From contig CM019718.1 in the NCBI GenBank assembly GCA_009760885.1, positions 27,339,633 through 27,403,632 of the forward strand: a stretch of DNA of 64,000 nt, read 5' to 3'. The translations under genes and the position numbers were made by a program. Below the pieces are notes generated by a model that saw nothing but the letters and a program-made list of their open reading frames with translations, searched no databases and had not been told where the DNA came from. The stretch comes from Achatina immaculata. Lineage: Eukaryota; Mollusca; Gastropoda; Stylommatophora; Achatinidae. Positions 43,183 to 53,986 of this stretch are shown here, piece by piece. Within the stretch, counting starts at the first letter, position 1. Every line of letters begins with the position of its first letter.

Positions 43183-46100
43183 ATCGTGCCATTGAGGTTT
43201 TATCATGCTACTGAGGTTTATCATACCACTGAGGTTTTATCTCGCCACTGAAGTTTATCATGCCACTGAGGTTTTATCTCGCCACGGAGGTTTTATCATA
43301 TCACTGAGGTTTTATCTCGCCATTAAGGTTTTATCATATCACTGAGGCTTTATCATATCACTGAGGCTTTATCATACCACTGAGGTTTTATCATACCACT
43401 GAGGCTTTATCATATCACTGAGGGTTTATCATATCACTGAGGTTTTATCATACCACTGAGGCTTTATCATATCATTGAGGCTTTATCATACCACTGAGGT
43501 TTTAACATGGCACTGAGCACTGGTATTATCACGACACTGAAGTTTTATCATTGCACTGAGGTTTTAACATGGCACTGAGCACTGGTATTATCACGACACT
43601 GAAGTTTTATCATTGCACTGAGGTTTTATCATGGCACTGAGGTTTTATCCTGACACTGAAGTTTTATTATGGCACTGAGGTTTTATCATGGCACTGAGGT
43701 TTTATCATGGCACCGAAGTTTTATCATGGCACTGAAGTTTTATTATGACACTGAAGTTTTATCATGGCACCGAAGTTTTATCATGGCACTGAAGTTTTAT
43801 TATGACACTGAAGTTTTATCATGGCACCGAAGTTTTATCATGGCACCGAAGTTTTATTATGACACTGAAGTTGTATTATGACAGTGAGGTTTTATTATGG
43901 CACTGAGGTTTTATTTTGGCACTGAGGTTTCATCATGGCACTGAGGTTTTATCATGACAATGAAGTTTTATTATGACACTGAAGTGTTATTATGACACTG
44001 AAGTTGTATTATGACACTGAAGTTTTATTATGACACTGAAGTTTTATTATGGCACTGAAGTTTTATTATGGCACTGAGGTTTTATTTTGGCACTGAGGTT
44101 TCATCATGGCACTGAGGTTTTATCACGACACTGAAGTTTTATCATGGCACTGAAGTTTTATCATGACACACTGAAGTTTTATTATGGCACTGAGGTTTTA
44201 TTTTGGCACTGAGGTTTTATCATGACACAGAGACTTTATCATGGCACTGAGATTTTATCATGCCAGTGAGATTTTATCATGGCACAGGACTTTATCATGG
44301 CACTGAGGTTTTATCATGCCAGTGAGATTTTATCATGGCACTGAGGTTTTATCATGCCAGTGAGACTTTATCATGGCACTGAGATTTTATCATGCCAGTG
44401 AGACTTTATCATGGCACTGAGGTTTTATCATGCCAGTGAGGTTTTATCATGGCACTGAGGTTTTATCATGGCACTGAGGTTTTATCATGGCACTGAGACT
44501 TTATCATGGCACTGAGGTTTTATCATGCCACTGACGTTTTATCATGGCACTGAGACTTTATCATGGTACTGAGGTTTTACCATGGCACTGAGGTTTTATC
44601 ATGGCACTGTGGTTTTATCATGGCACTGAGACTTTATCATGCTACTGAGGTTTTATCATGGCACTGAAACTTTATCATGGCACTGAGGTTTTATAATGGC
44701 ACTGAGGTTTTATTTTGGCACTGAGACTTTATCATGGCACTGAGGTTTTATCATGGCACTGATGTTTTATCATGGCACTGAAGTTTTATTATGACACTGA
44801 AGTTTTATCATGGCACCGAAGTTTTATCATGGCACTGAAGTTTTATTATGACACTGAAGTTTTATCATGGCACCGAAGTTTTATCATGGCACCGAAGTTT
44901 TATTATGACACTGAAGTTGTATTATGACAGTGAGGTTTTATTATGGCACTGAGGTTTTATTTTGGCACTGAGGTTTCATCATGGCACTGAGGTTTTATCA
45001 TGACAATGAAGTTTTATTATGACACTGAAGTGTTATTATGACACTGAAGTTGTATTATGACACTGAAGTTTTATTATGACACTGAAGTTTTATTATGGCA
45101 CTGAAGTTTTATTATGGCACTGAGGTTTTATTTTGGCACTGAGGTTTCATCATGGCACTGAGGTTTTATCACGACACTGAAGTTTTATCATGGCACTGAA
45201 GTTTTATCATGACACACTGAAGTTTTATTATGGCACTGAGGTTTTATTTTGGCACTGAGGTTTTATCATGACACAGAGACTTTATCATGGCACTGAGATT
45301 TTATCATGCCAGTGAGATTTTATCATGGCACAGGACTTTATCATGGCACTGAGGTTTTATCATGCCAGTGAGATTTTATCATGGCACTGAGGTTTTATCA
45401 TGCCAGTGAGACTTTATCATGGCACTGAGATTTTATCATGCCAGTGAGACTTTATCATGGCACTGAGGTTTTATCATGCCAGTGAGGTTTTATCATGGCA
45501 CTGAGGTTTTATCATGGCACTGAGGTTTTATCATGGCACTGAGACTTTATCATGGCACTGAGGTTTTATCATGCCACTGACGTTTTATCATGGCACTGAG
45601 ACTTTATCATGGTACTGAGGTTTTACCATGGCACTGAGGTTTTATCATGGCACTGTGGTTTTATCATGGCACTGAGACTTTATCATGCTACTGAGGTTTT
45701 ATCATGGCACTGAAACTTTATCATGGCACTGAGGTTTTATAATGGCACTGAGGTTTTATTTTGGCACTGAGACTTTATCATGGCACTGAGGTTTTATCAT
45801 GGCACTGATGTTTTATCATGGCACTAAGGTTTTATCACGGCACTGAGACTTTATCATGCCACTGAGGTTTTATCATGGCACTGAAGTTTTATCTCGCCAT
45901 TGAGGTTTTATCATATCACTGAGCCTTTATCATATCACTGAGCCTTTATCATACCACTGAGGTTTTATCATACCACAGAGGTTTTATCATATCACTGAGG
46001 TTTTATCATATCACTGATGCTTTATCATACCACTGAGGTTTTATCATACCACAGAGGTTTTATCATACCACTGAGGTTTTATCATGGCACTGATGGTTTT

Positions 46101-47962
46101 TAATGGCACTGAGGCTCTATCATGGCACTGAGATTTTATCATGACACTGAGATTTTATCATGGTACTGGGGCTTTTTCACTGCATAGAGGCTTTATAGCA
46201 TCATTGAAACTATATCATACCACTGAGGTTTTATCATACCACTGAGGTTTTATCATTGCACTGAGGTTTTATCATACCACTAAGGTTGTATCACGTCCCT
46301 GAAGCCTTATCATAGCACTGAGGCTTTATCTTGTCACTGAGGTTTCATCATGGCACTGAGGTTTTATTATGACACTGAAGTTTTATCATGGCACTTAGGT
46401 TTTATCATGACACTGAAGTTTTATCATGGCACTAAGGTTTTATCATGGCACTGAGGTTTCATCATGACACTGAAGTTTTATTATAGCACTGAGGTTTTAT
46501 GTTGGCACTGAGGTTTTATCATGGCACTGAGGTTTCATCATGACACTGAAGTTTTATCATGGCACCGACGTTTTATCATGGCACTGAAGTTTTATTATGA
46601 CACTGAAGTTTTATTATGACACTGAAGTGTTATTATGACACTGAAGTTGTATTATGACACTGAGGTTTTATTATGGCACTGAGGTTTTATTATGGCACTG
46701 AAGTTTTATTATGGCACTGAGGTTTTATTATGGCACTGAAGTTTTATTATGGCACTGAGGTTTTATTATGGCACTGAGGTTTTATTTTGGCACTGAGGTT
46801 TCATCATGGCACTGAGGTTTTATCATGACACTGAAGTTTTATCATGGCACTGAAGTTTTATCATGACACACTGAAGTTTTATTTTGGCACTGAGATTTTA
46901 TCATGGTACATGACTTTATCATGGCACTGAGGTTTTATCACGCCAGTGAGATTTTGTCATGGCACTGAAGTTTTATCATGCCAGTGAGATTTTATCATGG
47001 ACCTGAGGTTTTATCATGCCAGTGAGACTTTATCATGGCACTGAGGTTTTATCATGCCACTGAGATTTTATCATGGCACTGAGGTTTTATCATGCCAGTG
47101 AGATTTTACCATGGCACTGATGTTTTATCATGCCAGTGAGATTTTACCATGGCACTGATGTTTTATCATGCCAGTGAGATTTTACCATGGCACTGATGTT
47201 TTATCATGCCAGTGAGATTTTACCATGGCACTGATGTTTTATCATGCCAGTGAGATTTTACCATTGCACTGATGTTTTATCATGCCAGTGAGATTTTACC
47301 ATGGCACTGATGTTTTATCATGCCAGTGAGATTTTACCATGGCACTGATGTTTTATCATGCCAGTGAGATTTTACCATGGCACTGATGTTTTATCATGCC
47401 AGTGAGATTTTACCATGGCACTGATGTTTTATCATGCCAGTGAGATTTTACCATGGCACTGATGTTTTATCATGGCACTGAGGTTTTATCATGCCAGTGA
47501 GATTTTATCATGGCACTGAGGTTTTACCATGGCACTGATGTTTTATCATGGCACTGAGGTTTTACCATGGCACTGATGTTTTATCATGGCACTGAGGTTT
47601 TATCATGGCGCTGAGGTTTTATCATGCCACTGAGGTTTTATCATGGCAATGAGACTTTATCATGCCACTGAGGTTTTATCATGGCACTGAAGTTTTATCA
47701 TGGCACTGAGACTTTATCATGGCACTGAGGTTTTATCATGGCACTGAGGTTTTATCATAGCACTGGGGTTTTATCATAGCACTGAGACTTTATCATGGCA
47801 CTGAGGTTTTATAATGACACTGAGGTTTTATTTTGGCGCTGAGGTTTTATCATGGCGCTGAGGTTTTATCATGGCACTGAGGTTTTATCATGGCACTGAA
47901 GTTTTATCATGCCACTGAGGTTTTATTGTATCCCCGAGGCGGTATCATGCCCCTGAAGTTTA
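43183..47962. repeat. 19-bp satellite-like array, about 250 units
   Basis: Almost 4.8 kb of GCACTGAGGTTTTATCATG units, with variants CACTGAAG, CAGTGAGA, TATTATGA and CCACTGAG. Internal structure is strong. About 43,740-44,785 is repeated with a constant 1,046-bp offset at about 44,786-45,831. A 57-bp module is doubled at 43,503-43,617. A 38-bp dimer with ATTTTACCATGG is repeated about ten times at 47,100-47,460. No long open frames occur. Confidence 0.98.
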
Positions 47963-48011
47963 ACAGAAACGTTGAGTGAGTGCTTATATTGCCTTTAACC
48001 TGGAGGTATAT

Positions 48012-48255
48012 TAGAGGCTGGACGTTTCAGTAGCGAAGTGATTAGTGCATTAGCTTCTCATGGGAAAGGTTGGTGTTGTCAAGTTCCACCGGAGGCGTCC
48101 CACTCAACCAACTGTGGAAATGGGTTGCTGACTCCTCGAACTGGAGAATTAAAGCCGTCCAGGCGTTACGCTGACCTTTCTACACTGGTCACAGGTCAAG
48201 GAATGTATAGATACTAACACTATATCCTCTAGCTGCCTGTGTGGCGTAGTACAGT
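48012..48255 (+). mobile_element. SINE A, diverged copy
   Basis: GACGTTTCAGTAGCGAAGTG with TTAGTGCATTAG at the head, GAAATGGGTTGCTGACTCCT in the body, then GTCAAGGAATGTATAG and ACACTATATCC. It sits directly at the right end of the 19-bp array. Confidence 0.75.
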
Positions 48256-48479
48256 TACTTCTACCACCTACTTCACTAGAGAGGTCAGTGTCACGACTGA
48301 CTGCCTTTCCTTCCTTGCTTCTGAAGGAGCCAAGTACCGTCCTACAGCGAACTTGAGCAGAGACCTCCGGGCTGGGTTGAAACTGGTGATGGATTTTCGA
48401 ACCAATTCTTCTTTAAAAAAAAAAATCCTGGTTCGTTCCTGAAAGCTTCATGTATTTGAGGCACATGATAACGGAGAAC
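48256..48479. other. unique sequence
   Basis: No recognisable gene; an A run lies near 48,415-48,423. Confidence 0.35.
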
Positions 48480-48708
48480 TGGAAAATATGAAATTGACTT
48501 GACAGAAGAATGTGAATGGCAAAAAAGACACCTTCAGCAGAATGAGGAAGGTCCTTACATCAAAACAGATATCAAAGCAACTGAGATCACGTATCGTAAA
48601 ACGCTACATATACTCATTATTCCTTTATGGTGTAGAAGCCTAGACCTTGAATAAGACAACAGAAAAGAAAACTGAGGTCCTTAAAATGTGGATTTATAAA
48701 AAGAAAAA

Positions 48709-49284
48709 TTGCGCATCCCGTGGACAGACAAGAAAACAAACAACGAAGTGCTAAACCAACAAGAAGTGAAAAGAGAAATATTGAAAATCATGAAAAAAAC
48801 AAGACAGCTAAGATATTTTGGCCATGTCACGAGGTATAATACTATATTGAAGACTCTTCTTGAGGGCAAGGTCGAAGGGAAACGAGCAAGAGGACGACAG
48901 CGACATGGATGGGTGGACAACATCAAGAGATTGGTGGACAACATCAAGAGACGGGTGGACAACATCAAGAGTTGGATGGACAACATCAAGAGATGGATGG
49001 ACAACATCAAGAGATGTATGGACAACATCAAGAGATGTAAGGACAGCATCAAGAGATGGGTGGACAACATCAAGAGATGGATGGACAACATCAAGAGATG
49101 GATGGACAACATCAAGAGGTTGGTGGACAACATCAAGAGATGTGTGGGCAACATCAATAGATGGGTGGGCAACATCAAGAGATGGACAGGGAGAAACCTG
49201 GCCGAGTGCTCTGTGAATACAAGAAACAGAGCAGAGCGGAGATTCATTACAGCCAGCCTTCCGTGGGGAGGCGCCACGAGATGA
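48709..49284 (+). pseudogene. LINE-d reverse-transcriptase C-terminal frame with in-frame 21-bp expansion
   Basis: The 191-codon open frame begins RIPWTDKKTNNEVLNQQ and carries RQLRYFGHVTRYNTILKTLL and GKVEGKRARGRQRHG, the standard C-terminal knuckle and basic region. It then has thirteen seven-residue units of the form WVDNIKR, followed by the ordinary ending WTGRNLAECSVNTRNRAE and SLPWGGATR. Related elements would have one such unit (W.DNIKRWTG). The expansion keeps the frame because the unit is 21 bp. The start is arbitrary: the true ORF is truncated and frameshifted upstream. The catalytic domain is absent, so it is not functional. Confidence 0.82.
48912..49190. repeat. 21-bp coding tandem repeat, 13 units
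   Basis: Units of GTGGACAACATCAAGAGATG plus G, spaced exactly 21 bp, inside the LINE-d frame. Variants are mostly at the first residue (W, L, R, C) of each heptad. Confidence 0.96.
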
Positions 49285-49682
49285 TGATGATGATGATATC
49301 TCGTGCCATTTATTTCGGCTATATCTGTTGCTCTCACTTTATGATGCACGGAGTGTGGACCGGTCGGAACCTTGTTCTTATATCAATCGTTAAGAAGACA
49401 GCCCAGATCATAATTCCACAGATCTTAATCTGGCAAAAATCCTGCACACGTCTTCGCCGTGCTTCTATAGATAGTCACGTTCTCCCTTTGACTCACGTTC
49501 GCCCTTTGACTCATGAGATGGAGAGTCTTTATCCCTCTTCCCAACCCCTCCCTCGTTCCACAGTCATGATTCTGGAATCAGTTTCTGAAACTCAAGCAAG
49601 CCAGGACATATCCGGTCTTTGATTCGTTGTTCGGAAATTGGCTTCATCGCAGCCAGAACATTCCCATATCTGCCCGTCCTTT

Positions 49683-50265
49683 CCATTGCTTTCACCACTG
49701 ATTTCATTATTGCCTTTAATACTGATTTTATAGTTGCCTCTACTACTGATTTCAGTATTGCCTCTAAAACTTGATTTAATTATTGCCTCTAAAACTGATT
49801 TCATTATTGCCTCTAAAACTTGATTTCATTATTGCCTCTAAAACTGGATTTCAATTTTGCCTCTAAAACTGATTTCATTATTGCCTCTAAAACTGATTTT
49901 ATTATTGCCTTTAAAACTGATTTCATTATTGCCTCTAAAACGTGATTTCACTATTGCCTTTAATACTGATTTTATAGTTGCCTCTACTGCTGATTTCATT
50001 ATTTTCTCTGCTGTTGTTTCCGTTATCGCCTTTCCTACTAATTTCATTACTGCTGAATTTTTTATTGTCTGGACTATTGATTTAACTATTGCATCTACTA
50101 CTGATTTCAGTATTACCTGTACTACTGATTTCATTATTGCCTCTCCTACTGATTTCATTACTGCTGAATTTTTTATTGTCTATACTATTGATTTAACTAT
50201 TGCATCTACTACTGATTTCAATTTTACCTGTATTACTGATTTCATTATTGCCTGTATGTGTGCTT
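49683..50265. repeat. 24-bp minisatellite, about 24 units
   Basis: Units of TGATTTCATTATTGCCTCTA plus AAAC. The right part holds a 114-bp higher-order duplication, with ACTGCTGAATTTTTTATTGT at 50,047 and 50,161. Both strands are open for more than 100 codons because the unit is 8 codons. Confidence 0.95.
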
Positions 50266-50744
50266 CTAATTCATGCATTGTAACTGTAAGCAGCCAGGCG
50301 TCGTTATAATGTGATATTTGTATTCAGATGAACTCACTGTAGCAGAAATACTACTCTGAGATCTGTCATCTTCCAGAACATTACTCTTGTAGTAACGGCA
50401 AGGACTGTAATTCTAAACTTCGCCATCTGGGTCGCTAATGAGCAGTATAACTTGAGAGTATTTATATAAAAAAATTACCCAAGTCTGTTAACCTGAGGTC
50501 ATACAGAACGTAAACTACCTGTATCTATGGAGAGGTGTTTATACGCACTGGAGCTTTTTTTTTTTTTGCATTTTCCAAGTGTCCCTTATTTTTTTCTCTT
50601 TGTATATTTTCTTTCCAGAACTTCTAGAAGAATGTCTGTCTGTCTGTTCTTGCTGCTAGTTGTGCAGATGTTGATCTTCTTTGCAAGTTCTAACTTGATG
50701 TTTTTGGCAGTTGGATATTTCATTCATTGTCATGTCCTTTGTGG
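50266..50744. other. unique sequence
   Basis: No gene recognised. Confidence 0.4.
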
Positions 50745-52092
50745 AACTTTACCTCATGTAAGCCTCTCGGTTGTAAGCAAGATGGCCTGCCATAGTGCGT
50801 CCATTCGCAGATTATCAGTGATGTCTTGCCGCCATCTTCGCCTTGGTCTTCCTCTCTTTCTTTTTCCCATTATGTACCCTTCCAAGACGGTCTTCTCTAG
50901 ATTATCATGACGTTTAGTGTGCCCAGAATATTTAAGTTTTCTCTGTTTAATCCTCTTTACTAGCCAGCCTTCTTCAATATTAAGTTCTTGTAGTATGCAA
51001 GAAAAAACAGATAGCCTGTCTTCACTGGCTAGCAAAATAGGACTTGAAATTAACAAGGACAAAACAAAAATAATGAAAATTCCTCTCAATCAAAATGGAA
51101 AAATACACATAGAAGGGACAGATATTGAATTTAGTCAATCAATTTGCACCAGGATGGTGACACTAGAAAGAAAGTTAGGATCAGAATTGCAAAAGCAGCA
51201 TCAATCTTCAAGAATCTTGAGAACATATGGAATTCAAAAGTTATAAGCACAAAAACCAAGTTAAGACTATTCAATTCAAATGTAATATCCACCCTCATTT
51301 ATGCATACGAAAGCTGGAAAACAACTAAAGAAATAGAAAAGAAATTAGACACTTTTGAAAACAAATGCCTAAGGAAAATACTCGGCATCAAGTGGAATGA
51401 ATTCAAGAACAATGCAGAGATAAAACAGATGACTGAACAACAACCAGTCTCATGGGTGATCAGGAAAAGGAGATGGACATATGTTGGTCACTTGATGAGA
51501 AGAAACGATCAGAGAATCCCAAAAACAAGCTATTAAGTGGAACACAACAGGCCAAAGAAAAAGAGGCAGATCGCTTGAAACTCTGAAGAGGACATTATTA
51601 AGAGAGGCCAAATTAACAGGCATAAAATCCTTTGATGAGGTTGAAAGACTCGCCGAAGACATGAAAAATTGGCGAACTACTTTGCGAGCCTATGTGACGT
51701 TTAACGGCACGGGAAGGATATAAGATATAAGAAGTATGGATATATTTGTTCTTTTTTGTGTCCATGATATTTGAAGAACTCTTCTGTAGCATTTACATTC
51801 AAAGGCATTTATGTGTTTCTCAGCTGTTTTGTTAAGTGTCCAGGTCTCACAGGCATATGTTGCCATGGGAAATGTGCATATCCCTAAAATCCTCATTTTT
51901 ATAGTTCTGTCTGCCCTTCCCCTCAGTTTATTTAGTTGTTTTATTTTCTGAAGAGCGATATATGTTCTCCTTTTAATCTCCCTCTTTGTATGCCCATTGT
52001 TAATTAGTAATGATCCAAAATATTTAAAACTCTCCACCTTCTCCAATTTCTCTTCCTTCATATATATTTGTTTCGTTAGTTGTCATCAGTTT
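50745..52092 (-). mobile_element. LINE-a 3' region, split by LINE-b
   Basis: Two minus-strand pieces, 51,733-52,092 and 50,745-50,997, are collinear with LINE-a at 32.7 kb. The first keeps 123 open codons with EKVESFKYFGSLLINNGHTK, ATYACETWTLNKTAEKHINA and RRVLQISWTQKRTN. The second reads LQELNIEEGWLVKRIKQRKL, then YIMGKRKRGRPRRRW. The intervening 735 bp is a LINE-b copy in the opposite orientation. LINE-a similarity stops abruptly at 52,092, where a 60-bp array begins. Confidence 0.9.
50998..51732 (+). mobile_element. LINE-b copy inserted in LINE-a, 6-bp target-site duplication
   Basis: It starts CAAGAAAAAACAGATAGCCT and covers the thumb (SLASKIGLEINKDKTKIMKI), then IWNSKVISTKTKLRLFNSNV, TLIYAYESWKTTKEIEKKLD, KCLRKILGIKWNEF and the C-terminal RKRRWTYVGHLMRR. 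It ends GTGACGTTTAACGGCACGGG and AAGGATATAAGATATAAGA. AGTATG flanks it at 50,992-50,997 and 51,733-51,738. 5' truncated; frameshifts are few, so it is fairly young. Confidence 0.93.
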
Positions 52093-52605
52093 CGTGACGC
52101 GGTAGAGCTTGTTAATCAAACCATCTTCCAAGCAAGGATGTTCTTGTTTGCTGATGTCACGGTAGAGCTTGTTAATCAAACCATCTTCTTAGCAAGGATG
52201 TTCTTGTTTGCTGATGTCACGGTAGAGCTTGTTAATCAAACCATCTTCTTAGCAAGGATGTTCTTGTTTGCTGATGTCACGGTAGAGCTTGTTAATCAAA
52301 CCATCTTCCTAGCAAGGATGTTCTTGTTTGCTGATGTCACGGTAGAGCTTGTTAATCAAACCATCTTCTTAGCAAGGATGTTCTTGTTTGCTGATGTCAC
52401 GGTAGAGCTTGTTAATCAAACCATCTTCTTAGCAAGGATGTTCTTGTTTGCTGATGTCACGGTAGAGCTTGTTAATCAAACCATGTTCCTAGCAAGGATG
52501 TTCTTGTTTGCTGATGTCACGGTAGAGCTTATTAATCAAACCATCTTCCTAGCAAGGATGTTCTTGTTTGCTGATGTCGCGCTGGTGTTGATGAATCATA
52601 CTAGC
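52093..52605. repeat. 60-bp minisatellite, 8-9 units, highly homogeneous
   Basis: Units of GCAAGGATGTTCTTGTTTGC, TGATGTCACGGTAGAGCTTG and TTAATCAAACCATCTTCTTA repeat exactly every 60 bp, with only a handful of substitutions. The 20-codon unit VELVNQTIFLARMFLFADVT gives an open frame of 205 codons (51,997-52,614). The near identity points to recent expansion or ongoing homogenisation; I see no sign that it is a gene. Confidence 0.97.
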
Positions 52606-53986
52606 GGTTGTTAAACTTTATCAATGCAGGGGAGACTATTGAAGCAAGAAAATTGCCAAGGCAGATCATCAGTATCTAAAGGAGGGATATTTTTTTCATC
52701 CGTACTCGAGTAAAACAGCTTGCATTTATCTTTCCTCCAAAACAACCGCGACACACCAACAGACCCTTCAAGACACATCCTCAGTTTCTAATGGAAAGAC
52801 GTTTTCGTTTAAGCTCGAGCAAAGCATCTTTATTACCACTCCCCCGCCCCCCCCCCCAAAAAAAAAACAAACTTCAGCGACATACCAGCAGACCTTTCAA
52901 GGCATACCATACGGCAGTCGTTAGAATAAAGCCTTCATGTTCCGTCAGGAGCGAGTTTTTGGTGGCTTTGCAAACAACCAATTACAGCGGCTTTCAGAAG
53001 ACGAAAAATGTGTAATATTTATCAAACTTGTCGCTTCTAATCTTTCTATGAATCTTTCTGTGAATCTTTCTGTGAATCTTTCCTAGCTTTGTAAGATAAA
53101 ATATCCCCACAAAACCGCTGGGAGATGACTTTGGCGGACCTTGCCCATAAGTTGTAGCTGCTTATTTTGGAAGGACCTTCATCCATGAAGTCCGGACACA
53201 TGTGTTGTCCATAAGTGTGCTTGTCATTAGACTCCGCCTACCACGGAGGACATGTCTAACACACGCTGATTGGTCAGCCAGATTTACGTGTCATGACACC
53301 CTGTGATCCTTTTTTGGGAAATGCTGGTTATTTTTTTTTAATGTTTCAGTTATAAACTTTACAGAAGACGCTCCTAAACATAACGGGAGAGAACTGCTCC
53401 GAGCAGCATGGTCCATGGAACATGCTTGGAGAAAGACGCCAAAGATAATGGAACGCCAAAACTATTTCTCGCTAAATTAGCCACATATTTCAACTGATTT
53501 GCTTCTTAGACGCGTTAATCCGGTGTCTGAAAACACATTTTTTTGCTGAGATTGTTTTTTCTTCTGCCTGGATTCATTCGCGAACGTTTCTGTTATTTTT
53601 CTAGTGCTCGTCTGGGATGTGAAACATTTCTTGGTGAGATCTCTCATCATGTCGTTATATTTTGGAATGAGGCATCTCTGGAATCGTGTTCAAAATCTCG
53701 TTCGTGTTTCTCAATACTGTGGTCAAGTTTACTTTGGCTATGTGGAATATATCATTTCTCGTTTTGATTGTTTCTTCTTCTTCTGATTTGTCTTAATTAT
53801 ATAGTTAAGAGTTTCCTGGTCATGTTTTTTTTTAAGTTGTTGATTGTTGCTTGTCTTGTCTGCAACATTTGCTCAGATTTCATTGTATTTTGAATTTGAA
53901 AGCATTTGGCCAAACTTCTTCTTCTTCTTCTTCTTTTTCTTCTTCTTCTTCTTAGTAGCATTTTTTTAAAAGAAGGATAACTTATA
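52606..53986. other. unique sequence
   Basis: No gene recognised. It contains mixed C and A runs near 52,843-52,868, a TGTGAATCTTTC triplication near 53,040-53,085 and a (TTC)n run at about 53,918-53,953. Confidence 0.45.

Larger units (their letters stand above)
48480..49300 (+). mobile_element. LINE-d 3' region with (ATG)n tail
   Basis: The upstream frame reads SRMRKVLTSKQISKQLRSRI, then RYIYSLFLYGVEA with a stop where tryptophan is usual. After a frame change the C-terminal frame follows. The family is an APE-type, RTE-like LINE. The frame ends in TGA inside GAGATGATGATGATGATGAT, so the stop codon runs directly into the (ATG)n tail. Such a minimal 3' UTR ending in a simple repeat is known for RTE-type elements. 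Confidence 0.85.

Noticed and set aside
50527..50910. 127-codon plus-strand frame
   Set aside because: Its right half is the complement of a LINE-a C-terminus and its left half is low complexity; no independent evidence of a gene.
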